Of a stretch of DNA of 64,000 bases, positions 8,779-19,589 are shown piece after piece; positions within the stretch are counted from its first letter, which is position 1, and each line of letters starts with the position of its first letter. Location: positions 186,001-250,000 of the forward strand of contig CAVYVC010000024.1 in the NCBI GenBank assembly GCA_963771845.1, given 5' to 3'. The notes below the pieces were generated by a model. The model saw only the letters and a list, made by a program, of their open reading frames with translations, was not told the DNA's origin and searched no databases. Both the position numbers and the translations under genes were made by a program. The stretch comes from VAZQ01 sp963771845 (lineage in GTDB: Bacteria > Pseudomonadota > Alphaproteobacteria > Rhizobiales > Xanthobacteraceae).

Positions 8779-9726
8779 TTGCGCCTCGGGGGTGCTGCAC
8801 GCTCGTCGCATCGGGCGGGGCATCTCTTGCGAGAGTTGGGCGTGGGTCGTGACCTTCACATGGCACAAGCGGCGGCGATCATTCGGCAGCAGGGCGCGCT
8901 TTCTTTAGCGCACGCTGCAATCGGCTGGGCAAATTCCATCCGCCGGCGTGCGCTCACGCTTGGCGCTGCGGCAGTTCGTAAAAATAGCGCTTTCATGCTC
9001 GCGGCCGCAGCGGCGACGCTGGCATCGATCAGCTATCAAAACGGCGTCCAGGCGCCAGCGGCAATCGAGCCCGTTCGCAACGAAACAATTGTGCTACGGC
9101 AGGACGTGCAGACCGATAGTCAACGCGAGCCAATGGACGCTTCCGACCACCAGCAAGACGACGGAGGCGCCCTTCCATCGGGCTATACGCGCGCTGTGCA
9201 GACGGTGCGCTTTTTCAATCCCGCTCCGGCGCAGAACACCGCGACTGATGGCGAGCGGTTTTCAGACGGTAAAACCCATAGCAAGAATGCTGCGAGCTCT
9301 GTTCCGGCCGGCAAGCCGATGTATCGCGGCGAAGGCATTGCGTCCTGGTATGGATCCGACTTCCATGGCCGCAAGACCGCGAACGGCGAGCGCTACGACA
9401 TGAACGGCATCTCGGCGGCGCACCGCACCATGCCGCTGCCCAGCTATGCCCGTGTCACCAATCTGGACAATGGCCGCTCGATCATCGTGCGGGTCAACAA
9501 TCGCGGGCCCTTTGTACGCCATCGCATTGTCGATCTTTCGACCGGCGCTGCCAAGGCGCTCGATTTCTACAAGAAGGGGACCACCCACGTGCGCGTCGAG
9601 TTTGTCGGTCGCGCTCCGGCCGAAGGCAGCGACGACCGGACGTTGCTTGCGACCTTGCGCACCGGCACACCGGCTCCAGCACCGGAGGAAGTGACGGTCG
9701 CGTCGGCCAACGCTGTGCAACCGTAG
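8779..9726 (+). CDS. rlpA: RlpA-like septal ring lytic transglycosylase / double-psi beta-barrel protein
   Basis: The C-terminal half has the RlpA double-psi beta-barrel: GIASWYGSDFHGRKTANGER, AHRTMPLPSYARVTNL and VRVNNRGPFVRHRIVDLS. RlpA proteins cleave peptidoglycan strands lacking stem peptides or act at the septum; no SPOR domain follows here. The N-terminal 100 residues hold a hydrophobic stretch (FMLAAAAATLASISY) that may be an unconventional signal or membrane anchor. The start is uncertain: ATG at 8779 or at 8860 are both possible. The end is proline and alanine rich. Confidence 0.82.
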   Translation: MRLGGAARSSHRAGHLLRELGVGRDLHMAQAAAIIRQQGALSLAHAAIGWANSIRRRALTLGAAAVRKNSAFMLAAAAATLASISYQNGVQAPAAIEPVRNETIVLRQDVQTDSQREPMDASDHQQDDGGALPSGYTRAVQTVRFFNPAPAQNTATDGERFSDGKTHSKNAASSVPAGKPMYRGEGIASWYGSDFHGRKTANGERYDMNGISAAHRTMPLPSYARVTNLDNGRSIIVRVNNRGPFVRHRIVDLSTGAAKALDFYKKGTTHVRVEFVGRAPAEGSDDRTLLATLRTGTPAPAPEEVTVASANAVQP

Positions 9727-9973
9727 GGTAGGCACAGGCGCGCAGCGCAAGACAAGTTTACGCAGTCTGCGCAAGCTTGACTGCGGTGCGCGCGGTCGAG
9801 CTTCTATCAACTACGCAAATCATCTTGCGCGCGCCTTTGCCCGCCGAGCCACTTCCTAAAGAGAAGGGGGACGTGGATTGCGCAACGGACAACCGTCCGG
9901 GAGCGCCCGGCCTGGATTGATATTCGGTTGCGGCAAGCGCAAGCTCATAGCGCCCGCAAATCAGGAGGTAGCC

Positions 9974-10189
9974 ATGGCAGAGAGTGTATACAAAGTCATT
10001 GAGTTGGTCGGCACCAGCACCGAATCGTGGGAAAAGGCTGCAAAGGCAGCCGTGGATCGCGCGGCGAAGTCGCTGAGAGATCTGCGCGTTGCTGAAGTGG
10101 TCGAGCAGGATCTGCAACTCAAGGACGGCAAGGTGGAAGCCTATCGCGCCAAGGTCAAACTGTCGTTCAAGTACGAAGGAGGGGGTTAG
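9974..10189 (+). CDS. Dodecin family protein
   Basis: A 71-residue protein, MAESVYKVIELVGTSTESW followed by KAAKAAVDRAAKSLRDLRV and ending with the strand KVEAYRAKVKLSFKYE. These match dodecins, small beta-alpha-beta-beta proteins that form 12-mer flavin- or CoA-storing shells in the cytoplasm. The ATG at 9974 is chosen because AGGAGG lies seven bases in front of it; the frame stays open upstream to 9878 but that part has no similarity. Confidence 0.9.
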   Translation: MAESVYKVIELVGTSTESWEKAAKAAVDRAAKSLRDLRVAEVVEQDLQLKDGKVEAYRAKVKLSFKYEGGG

Positions 10190-10210
10190 ACGAGCGACCC
10201 CATGAAACTT

Positions 10211-10318
10211 GTCATTCCGGGGCGCCGCGCAGCGGCGAACCCGGAACCCATAGCCTCAGGCCTGTGACTATGGATTCCGGGCTCTCGGCCTCCTTCGTCG
10301 GCCTCGCCCCGAAATGAC
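10211..10318. repeat. Interspersed palindromic repeat, GTCATTCCGGGG family
   Basis: It begins GTCATTCCGGGGCG, ends GCCCCGAAATGAC, and contains the internal pair CCCATAGCC / GACTATGGATTCCGGG. Related copies are at 1605 and 14451. It follows the dodecin gene. Confidence 0.7.
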
Positions 10319-10475
10319 GGCGCATATGATTCGAACTTTGGAAACGCTGGACTAATTTAGTTACAAATTATCGCCCATGCGGTGGGAGAAAATAGCCCAG
10401 CCGCATTAATCGCTCTCTGTGAATTCAGCGGAACCTGTTTGAGCGCGCGCGGCCTGCCTATGTTGTGCTGCACGG

Positions 10476-10633
10476 CTACAAAAGCCAGTTTACGCGATGG
10501 TGCAGCCCGCGGTACCTCTCCACGCAACCCGGGCTTGCCCGTGTTGCGCAGTGTAGTGCGCAAGTCGGGCAAGCCCGACTTGCGACGGGGAGAGGTGGAC
10601 CTGCTGGCTCGATCTCAGCGAAACACGCGCTAA
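10476..10633 (+). mobile_element. MITE-like modular palindromic element, copy B (short)
   Basis: About 158 bp. It keeps the left-end GCCAGTTT and CGCGATGGTGCA blocks, both 26-bp hairpins and the right-end CTCGATCTCAGCGAAACACG of copy A, but lacks the central CCCTCACCCGG hairpin module. The CTAG ends are degraded to CTAC and CTAA. Confidence 0.65.
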
Positions 10634-11017
10634 GAGCGTGAGGGCACCGGTATTTTACTCGGTGGCCCTCACGCCGTGCGGCTGTCGCTCACCGTGTTAC
10701 GCGTGAGACGACAGAGCCCCCGCGATCCCCTGCGGGATGAGCCATTCGGGCATTCGACAATGGCAAAAAAGCGTCGCCAGCGAGCAATGGAACCATCAAA
10801 CACCTGTGGGCGGTTCCATGAGGAAAGCAGCGTCACGCAGGAACTCTCCACATGTGTGCGCTGCGAAATGCGAGGCTGGGAGCGGCGGCTGCGCTCAAGG
10901 AGCGTACCGGGGGCTTCAATTTCCCGGCCGGTGACACTGTGCGGCGGAAACCAGACGTAGCGTCACGGCGTTATCCCCCAGGCTCTGCACCGGAGCGCCA
11001 GTTCCACGGGCACACAG

Positions 11018-11233
11018 ATGTTCTCGTCTAGCCACTATACGTCTGACCGACGAACCGACGTGGGAAAGCGCGACCGCGACAACTGGGTCGAGGTCGACCT
11101 CATCCTCATTATTGGGGCGATGGCTGCTGTGATGGCTCTGCTCGTCTTCACGCTTCACAGCTATTCGCCTACTCTGACCGCCGTCCCGCAGATCAGCACG
11201 TCAGAACCGACCACGACCGGCCAAAGCCGGTAG
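11018..11233 (+). CDS. Possible small single-span membrane protein
   Basis: A 71-codon frame with a charged N-terminal segment (RRTDVGKRDRDNWVEVD), one clear membrane span (LILIIGAMAAVMALLVFTL) and a short threonine and serine-rich tail. I do not recognise a family and no strong ribosome binding site precedes the ATG. The clear hydrophobic segment inside an otherwise gene-poor stretch is the only support. Confidence 0.35.
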   Translation: MFSSSHYTSDRRTDVGKRDRDNWVEVDLILIIGAMAAVMALLVFTLHSYSPTLTAVPQISTSEPTTTGQSR

Positions 11234-11477
11234 CGCTTGGGTCGCGGAGCTTGTAGGGGCGGGTTTGCGGGGCCCTGCGAGGATGGACGTGTTCCTTTCT
11301 CATCAGGGTTCGTTATAACAGCCGGCTCCACCTGCGATCGAGGTCGCGCTCTCGTTCGAGCGAGCACTGAAGCGTGTTTGGCACGGGACGTCTCCTGGGT
11401 TTCTGTCTGAGAACCTGCGTCCGGAGCGGTTGTTCCGCTGGTGGCGGCACTACAGCGCGTTCCACTCAAATAGAATC

Positions 11478-11603
11478 GTAGGGTGGGCAAAGGAGCCGGC
11501 GCTTGCGCCGGCGCCGTGCCCACGCGTGGGCGCGGCGCGGACGCAGTCAAGCTTGCGCAGACTGCGTAAACTTGTCTGCGATGCGCGCCTTTGCCCATCT
11601 ACG
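11478..11603. repeat. Interspersed repeat, GTAGGGTGGGCAAAG family
   Basis: It starts GTAGGGTGGGCAAAGG, has internal GTGCCCACGCGTGGGC, and ends CTTTGCCCATCTACG, which is the inverted complement of the start. A second full copy is at 41259-41388 and a fragment starts at 9725 behind rlpA. Confidence 0.7.
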
Positions 11604-11632
11604 AATGCGATCCGGTTTCATCGGGACATGCT

Positions 11633-12532
11633 CTAGGTCCTGTCTTCAGTTACCCGCGCGTTGCGCGGGAACGGATCAGAATCAAACGCAGAACACCGTA
11701 ACATTTGGGATTCCCAAATCAGCGATTGTGTCACTCGTGGGCGGTCAGCCTTGAGGAGGGCTGACCAATGCGACGCTATGCATCACGTGACGACCAGTGG
11801 GAGCGGATCAAGGACTTTCTGCCCGGGCGCGAAGGCCATGTCGGCGGCACCGCGGCCGATAATCGCTTGTTTGTCGAAGCCGTGCTGTACCGATTTCGAG
11901 CGGGCATTCCCTGGCGTGATCTCCCCGAGCGCTTCGGTGATTGGAAGATCGTCTATCAGCGCTTCAGCCGATGGGCCAAGGGCAGTGTTTTTGAACGTAT
12001 TTTCAAGGAATTGGCGAGTGATCACGACAACGAGTACATGATGATCGATACCACTATTGTGCGCGCTCACCAGCATAGTGCTGGCGCAAGAAAAAAAACG
12101 GCGCGCAAGCGATCGGTCGATCCCGCGGCGGGCTGAGCACGAAAATTCACGCACTCGTCGATGCTCTCGGCAATCCCGTCGAGTTCATTCTCACGCCAGG
12201 ACAAGACCACGATCTCACCGGCGGCGAGCCATTGCTCGAGCCTGTTGATCCAGGGGCGGTCATTGCCGACAAGGCATACGACGCAGACGCCTTCATCGAT
12301 ACCCTTACCGAGCGGCAAATCACCCCGGTGATTCCTTCCCACCCCCGCCGCACCACGCCATTACCCTGCGATTTTGCCCTGTATTGCGAGCGTAACCTCG
12401 TCGAGCGCTTTTTCAACAAACTCAAGCACTTTCGCGCTATCGCGACACGCTACGACAAACTAGCGAGAAATTTTCTCGCCGGGATCCACTTGGCTTCCGC
12501 TATCATTCTGCTCAACTGAACACAGGACCTAG
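11633..12532 (+). mobile_element. IS5-family insertion sequence (IS427-like)
   Basis: About 900 bp. Terminal inverted repeats GGTCCTGTCTTCAGTTA (left) and GGTCCTGTGTTCAGTTG (right, read inward) differ at about two positions. Both ends read CTAG, consistent with insertion into CTAG and duplication of TA, as known for the IS427 group. It carries one transposase gene in two overlapping frames. The right end lies only 25 bases upstream of the start codon of the alcohol dehydrogenase gene. Confidence 0.9.
11768..12519 (+). CDS. IS5-family transposase, two frames joined by -1 frameshifting
   Basis: The first frame (11768-12136, 122 codons) has the N-terminal YASRDDQWERIKDFLPGR domain and the first catalytic aspartate in MMIDTTIVRAH. 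Eight A residues at 12091-12098 then allow a -1 shift into a frame that continues NGAQAIGRSRGGLSTKIHA and ends at 12519. The second part has the DKAYDAD motif with the second catalytic aspartate and the YCERNLVERFFNKLK motif with the glutamate. Programmed frameshifting at an A-tract is known for this IS group, so the element may well be active despite the interrupted frame. Confidence 0.88.
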
Positions 12533-12557
12533 TCCCGCATTTGTGGAGGTTTTCTCA

Positions 12558-13667
12558 GTGGTGGATAAAGTGCTGGCGGCGGTGAGGACAGCCCCGAGCA
12601 AGACCGAGATCCGCGAGTTCTCCATGCCGGATGTCCCGCAAGACGCCGCCTTGATGAAGATGGAGGTGGCGGGCATCTGCGGAACCGACGTCAAGCTCTA
12701 CAAGACGCCGCCGACCAAGAGTCCCGTCATCATGGGGCACGAGAACATCGGAACCATCGCGAAGGCAGGGCGCGAATTCACGCGCCGAAAAGGCTTCAGG
12801 GAGGGCGACCTCGTCTTCGTGGAGCATTACGTGGCCTGCGGCAAATGTGAGTGGTGCCATCTCGGCCAATACCGCCACTGCGAAAACACCGACTGGCGCA
12901 ACAATCCGGACGCCATTCGCTACGGCTACACATCGGCCGAGAAACCACCGCACCTGTGGGGCGGCTTTGCCCACTATGTTTATTTGCCCTGGAACGCCGT
13001 CGTGCATCATGTGCCGAAAGGCGTGACTCCCGAACTGGCGGGACTGGTAACCCCGATGGCGAACGGAGTCGAATGGTCATTGTTCGACGGGGGCGTCGGA
13101 TACAATTCCACCGTCCTGATCCAGGGACCTGGGCAGCAAGGCCTTTCTCAGACCGTCATCTGCAAACAAGCCGGTGCTGCTCTTATTATTGTCACCGGAA
13201 CCTCCAAGGACGCGGCGCGCATGGCGGTCGCGAAAGCACTCGGCGCCAACCACGTCATCGATGTCGAGAAGGAGGATCCGCTCGCCCGCATCATGGAGAT
13301 CACCGGCGGCAAGGGCGTCGATGTAGCACTCGACTGCACGGCAGGCGCCGGCACGATCCCCGTCCTGCTGGGTGTCGAAGCGCTCAAGCGCAAGGGTGGC
13401 ACCATGGTGATCCAGGGCGAAATGGCGGAATTTCCGAATTTCCCGGTAGGTAAGATCACGGTGAAATTCATCACCATCAAGAGCGCCCGCGGCCACAGCT
13501 ATCGCGCGTGCGAGCTTGCTCTTGCCCAGCTCGCATCGCGCCGCTTTCCGCTGGAGAAGGTGACCACGCACAAATTCGGGCTCAAGGACGTGGATCTCGC
13601 GATCCGCTCGGTCGGAGGGCACGGCGTGCCGGACGTGATCCATGCCTCGCTCATGCCCTGGGAATGA
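12558..13667 (+). CDS. Zinc-dependent alcohol dehydrogenase (MDR superfamily)
   Basis: About 369 residues. Catalytic-zinc residues are in EVAGICGTDVKLY and GHENIGT, the structural-zinc cysteines in CGKCEWCHLGQYRHC, and the dinucleotide fold shows GPGQQG. It should oxidise an alcohol or polyol with NAD(P); the substrate is open. Two adjacent GTG codons at 12558 and 12561 follow a GGAGG at 12545-12549, so the start is put there. An IS5-family element ends 25 bases upstream, so any native promoter is lost or replaced. A Rieske ferredoxin and a YciI gene follow on the same strand and may form one unit. Confidence 0.85.
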   Translation: MVDKVLAAVRTAPSKTEIREFSMPDVPQDAALMKMEVAGICGTDVKLYKTPPTKSPVIMGHENIGTIAKAGREFTRRKGFREGDLVFVEHYVACGKCEWCHLGQYRHCENTDWRNNPDAIRYGYTSAEKPPHLWGGFAHYVYLPWNAVVHHVPKGVTPELAGLVTPMANGVEWSLFDGGVGYNSTVLIQGPGQQGLSQTVICKQAGAALIIVTGTSKDAARMAVAKALGANHVIDVEKEDPLARIMEITGGKGVDVALDCTAGAGTIPVLLGVEALKRKGGTMVIQGEMAEFPNFPVGKITVKFITIKSARGHSYRACELALAQLASRRFPLEKVTTHKFGLKDVDLAIRSVGGHGVPDVIHASLMPWE

Positions 13668-13752
13668 TGGAGAGAGCGAACTGTTGCAGCTGTCTAAATC
13701 AAGCAGCGCCCAAAATTGCAGCAGGCGCACTAACCAGCGGGGGAATGCGGCA

Positions 13753-14058
13753 ATGCCCAGGATCGAGTTATGCAACACATCCGATGTCGAAGCGGGCAGT
13801 GCGTTGCGGGTTGAGCGTGATGACCTCACACTCGCCGTCTTTAACATCGCAGGCGAGTTCTTTGTGACCGATGATGCCTGCACGCACGGCCCGGGCTCCC
13901 TGTCGGAAGGTTATATCGAAGACGATATCGTCGAGTGCAATTTCCACAACGGTCAGTTCAACATCAAAACCGGCGAGGTGGTCGCCCCGCCATGCATGAT
14001 TCCGATCAAAACCTACAAAACGGCCGTCGAGAACGGAAAGGTTTTTATTGAAATATGA
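13753..14058 (+). CDS. Rieske [2Fe-2S] ferredoxin of a non-heme iron oxygenase
   Basis: 101 residues with both Rieske motifs: CTHGPGSL and, 17 residues on, CNFHNGQF. Such small ferredoxins pass electrons to ring-hydroxylating dioxygenases or related oxygenases in the cytoplasm. No oxygenase large subunit or reductase is in the window, so the partner must be elsewhere. The ATG at 13753 is preceded by GGGGGAATG. It follows the alcohol dehydrogenase by 85 bases. Confidence 0.9.
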   Translation: MPRIELCNTSDVEAGSALRVERDDLTLAVFNIAGEFFVTDDACTHGPGSLSEGYIEDDIVECNFHNGQFNIKTGEVVAPPCMIPIKTYKTAVENGKVFIEI

Positions 14059-14134
14059 GTTCCGTCCTTCCGCGGCGCGCGCGCAGCTTGCGAACCCGCA
14101 AATCCATAACCACGGCAGGGAGGAAGCAAAGCCG

Positions 14135-14446
14135 ATGTTGTTTGTGATCCACGCCGTCGACAAAGCCGATGGAATGCCGACCCGCGCCAAATTCTATCGT
14201 GCGCACCGGGTACATCTCGATCAGGCCGAACGCTACAACGTTGACGTGGTCACTGCCGGCACGCTTGTCGCGGATGACGGCGAGACGCCGGCAGGAAGCG
14301 TTTTCGTCATCGATGCCAAGGACCGCACGACCGTCGACGCGTTCGTGCGCAGTGACCCCTATCACGTGAACAAGGTGTGGGAGACCGTGCAAATTCACGG
14401 CTACAACAAAAAGCGCGGCACCCCGATTGCGTCGCGGCGAAGTTAG
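14135..14446 (+). CDS. YciI-like protein
   Basis: A 103-residue member of the YciI family (ferredoxin-like fold): it begins MLFVIHAVDKADGMPTRAKF, has the HRVHLDQA segment with the conserved histidine, GTLVADDG, GSVFVIDAKD and DPYHVNKVWETVQI. YciI proteins are often linked to oxygenase or muconolactone-type chemistry, but the exact role is unknown. GGGAGGAAG precedes the ATG, and the Rieske gene ends 76 bases upstream, so the two are probably cotranscribed. Confidence 0.88.
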   Translation: MLFVIHAVDKADGMPTRAKFYRAHRVHLDQAERYNVDVVTAGTLVADDGETPAGSVFVIDAKDRTTVDAFVRSDPYHVNKVWETVQIHGYNKKRGTPIASRRS

Positions 14447-14450
14447 CCCC

Positions 14451-14603
14451 GTCATTCCGGGGCGAAGGCAAGTCGGCCCTGCAGACTTGCCTGCGAACCC
14501 GGAATCCATAACCCCAGGCGGTGATGTCAGGCCCCCGTCTCATCATATGGCCTGTGGTTGTGGATTCCCGGCTCCCTCGCTGCGCTCGCGGCCCCGGAAT
14601 GAC
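14451..14603. repeat. Interspersed palindromic repeat, GTCATTCCGGGG family
   Basis: It begins GTCATTCCGGGGCGAAGG and ends CCCCGGAATGAC, with an inner CCGGAATCCATAACC / GGTTGTGGATTCCCGG-type pair. It fills the gap between the convergent ends of the YciI gene and ilvD. Confidence 0.75.
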
Positions 14604-14632
14604 AGCGCAGTTTGGTTTGTGACGCAGTGGGG

Positions 14633-16311
14633 CTAGCTGGTTATCGCCCCGCGGCTGGCGGTGGAGACGGCTTTGACATATTTGGCGAGCACACCTGTGG
14701 TGTAGCGCGGCTTTGGTGGCTTCCAGGACTTTCTTCGGCGAGCAATCTCCTTCGCTGGAACGTTCAGCTGGATGAGATGCTTCTTGGCATCAATGGTGAT
14801 CGAGTCCCCTTCCTTCACGAGCGCGATGAGGCCGCCCTCGTAGGCTTCCGGAGCAACATGCCCGACGACCATCCCCCAGGTTCCGCCGGAAAACCGGCCA
14901 TCGGTTAAGAGCCCCACCGACTCGCCAAGCCCTTGTCCGATGAGGGCCGAGGTTGGCGCCAGCATTTCCTGCATGCCGGGTCCGCCTTTGGGTCCTTCAT
15001 ATCGGATGACCACTACGTCGCCCGGCTTGATCTTCTTGGCGAGGATCGCCTTGAGGCAGTCCGGTTCGGAATCAAAAACGCGCGCGGGACCGGTGATGGA
15101 TGTTTGCTTCAAACCGGTAATCTTGGCGACACATCCTTCCGGCGAAAGATTGCCTCTAAGGATCGCAAGATGTCCCTGTTTGTAGAGCGGCTTCGACCAG
15201 GGACGGATCACGTCCTGATCGCCGCGCGGCTCGGCAGGGACCTGCTCGAGCATCTGCGCCATGGTCTTGCCATGGATCGTCGTGCAGTTGCCGTGCAAGA
15301 CACCGTTGACCAGCAGGATCTTAAGCACCGAGGCACGCCGCCGGCGGCATGGAAGTCGGTCGCGACATACGGACCCGAGGGCTTGAGATTACAGAGCACC
15401 GGCACCTTGCGGCGGATGCGTTCAAAATCGTCGATGCTCCATTTCACCCCCGCCGCATTCGCGATCGCGAGATAATGCAACACCGCATTGGTCGACCCGC
15501 CCGTCGCCATGACGAGCGCGACAGCGTTCTCGATCGACTTTCTGGTAATGATGTCACGCGGCCGCAGGTCATTGCGGATGGCGTCAACCAGGACGCGCGC
15601 TGATTGCGCTGCCGAGTCCGCCTTCTCGGGATCGGGCGAAGCCATCTGTGACGATCCGAGCAGGCTGATGCCGAGCGCTTCGAACGACGACGACATGGTG
15701 TTGGCGGTGTATTGGCCGCCGCAGGCCCCCACCGAGGGACAGGCGTTCTTCTCGATACCGGTGAAGTCCTCCTGCGATATTTTGCCAGCGGCGAGCGCGC
15801 CTACGGCCTCGAACGGGCTTACGATGGTGAGCTTTTGCCCTTTCCAGAAGCCGGGCTTGATCGTTCCCGCATAAACAAAAATTGCCGGCACATTGATGCG
15901 CGCCATCGCGATTGCGCATCCCGGCATGTTCTTGTCACAGCCGCCGACCGCCACGAGACCGTCCATACACTGGCCGTTCACGGCTACTTCGACGGCGTCG
16001 GCGATGACTTCGCGCGACACTAGCGAATATTTCATTCCCTCGGTGCCCATGGCGATGCCATCAGTGACGGTCGGAAAGCCGAACACCTGGGGCATTACGC
16101 CTGCCTCTTTGAGCGCCGCGATCACCCGATCCACCAGCGGTTGAATGCCCGCGTTGCAGGGATTCATGGTGGAATGGCCGCTTGCAACTCCAATGATGGG
16201 TTTCTCGAAGTCCCCATCCTTGAAGCCGACGGCACGCAACATTGCCCGGTTGGGCGAGCGGGCCGCGCCTTCGGTGATGATGTGCGAACGTCTATTGAGC
16301 TTTCGCGGCAT
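14633..16311 (-). pseudogene. ilvD: Dihydroxy-acid dehydratase (IlvD), one frameshift
   Basis: The two parts together give a full IlvD of about 560 residues, the Fe-S enzyme that dehydrates 2,3-dihydroxy acids in valine, leucine and isoleucine synthesis. The N-terminal part (16311 to about 15330) has GGCDKNMPGC and CPSVGACGGQYTANTM; the C-terminal part (to 14633) has VNGVLHGNC, GPARVFDSE and DGRFSGGTWG. They are in different frames: near 15329-15331 one base is missing between HAAGGVP and VLKILLVNG. The start codon directly touches a MITE-like element, which leaves no recognisable ribosome binding site. It is either a decaying second copy or a base-calling error. Confidence 0.85.
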
Positions 16312-16312
16312 G

Positions 16313-16603
16313 CTAGAGCCTGTTTCGCTGAGATCGAGCCAGCAGCGGCACCTCTCCCCGTCGCAAGTCGGGCTTGCCCGACTTGCGCATTACACTGCGC
16401 AACCCGGGCAAGCCCGGGTTGCGTGGAGAGGTCGGAACGGGCGCCTCGCGCCCATTCCGGGTGAGGGGGCTACAAGCTTTGTTCGTGAAGCTGATCCCCC
16501 TCACCCGGATCGCGCAAGCGCGATCCGACCTCTCCCCGCAGGGGAGAGGTATCGCACGCTGCACCGCTCCGTCATGATCAAACGTCATCGAAACTTACTC
16601 TAG
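16313..16603 (-). mobile_element. MITE-like modular palindromic element, copy C (full)
   Basis: 291 bp, in the opposite orientation to copies A and B, with CTAG at both ends. Read inward the ends are CTAGAGCCTGTTTCGCTGA and CTAGAGTAAGTTTCGATGA. It has the two 26-bp hairpins and the central CCCTCACCCG module of copy A, with an extra short insertion in the central loop. It starts one base from the ilvD start codon and ends 27 bases past the katG stop. Confidence 0.75.
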
Positions 16604-16629
16604 CGGCCTTGAAGTCTTTTGCGCCAGGA

Positions 16630-18799
<2,170 letters not shown>

Positions 18800-18874
18800 T
18801 TTCTTCTCCGCGCGTGTTCCGCTTTGTTCCCGCTCCGTATACAGGGATCATCGGTTCTTGGAAAGTGATCCAGC

Positions 18875-19501
18875 TTGGTGACCGGCGCAAGACCAAGAGC
18901 TGCCTCCTGTGTCAACGACAGGCGATCTGCGGCTCTCATCGCCGCATTTGGCCGCCTGGATATTATGGTGGCAAATGCCGGCCTGCAACGCGACGCAGCC
19001 GTAACGAAGATGACATCGGACGAGTGGCGCGCGGTTCTTGATGTCAACCTCACCGGTCAGTTTCTTTGTGCTCGCGAGGCCATCAAACAATTCATCAGTC
19101 AGGAGGCCTCCACCGTATCGAAAGCCGCGGGCAAGATCATCTGCATGAGCTCGGTGCACGAGGTCATTCCCTGGGCCGGGCACGTCAACTACGTCGCGTC
19201 CAAGGGCGGCGTCATGCTCATGATGAAGAGCTTGGCGCAGGAAGTGGCGCAATCCAAAATCAGAGTGAATGGCATCGCGCCCGGCGCCATCAAAACGAAC
19301 ATCAACAAGGCGGCCTGGTCCACGCCCGAGATGGCGGCCGAGCTGCTCAAGCTCATTCCCTATGGACGCATTGGAGAGCCGGAGGACATTGCGAAAGCCG
19401 TGCTGTGGCTCGCCTCCGACGACTCCGATTACGTCACCGGGACCACCTTGTTCGTCGACGGCGGGATGACGCTCTACCCCGAGTTTCGTGACGGCGGCTG
19501 A
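18875..19501 (+). pseudogene. Short-chain dehydrogenase/reductase, N-terminally truncated
   Basis: From GRLDIMVANAG onward this is a normal SDR: the NVAG-type DVNLTGQFLCAREA, the catalytic serine in MSSVHEV, NYVASKGG with Tyr and Lys, and the C-terminal YVTGTTLFVDGGMTLYPEF of the glucose-1-dehydrogenase type. The first roughly 70 residues, including the TGxxxGxG nucleotide-binding loop, are missing; only LVTGAR is left of it, and a stop lies a few codons upstream. It cannot bind NAD(P) normally and is probably a remnant. It is divergent from katG. Confidence 0.75.
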
Positions 19502-19589
19502 GCATACAAAAAATCGTGAGCCGCTTACGCTCGGCTGCGGAAACCCACGGCAAGCGTGCTAAAGCGGCACCGAAAGCCACCAACCGAAT

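Larger units (their letters stand above)
10634..11632. other. Gene-poor stretch with hairpin, possible small ORF and repeat
   Basis: About 1 kb without a confident gene. It holds a hairpin GTGAGGGCACCG / CGGTGGCCCTCAC at 10638-10672, a possible small membrane protein at 11018-11233 and a GTAGGGTGGGCAAAG repeat at 11478-11603. The other short frames (10676-10960, 11161-11598) lack any recognisable domain or ribosome binding site. Confidence 0.5.

Noticed and set aside
10638..10672. Hairpin GTGAGGGCACCG / CGGTGGCCCTCAC as a terminator
   Set aside because: No T-run follows on either strand; it remains an unexplained hairpin.
10676..10960. Overlapping short frames between 10676 and 10960
   Set aside because: No domain, no ribosome binding site, basic low-information composition.
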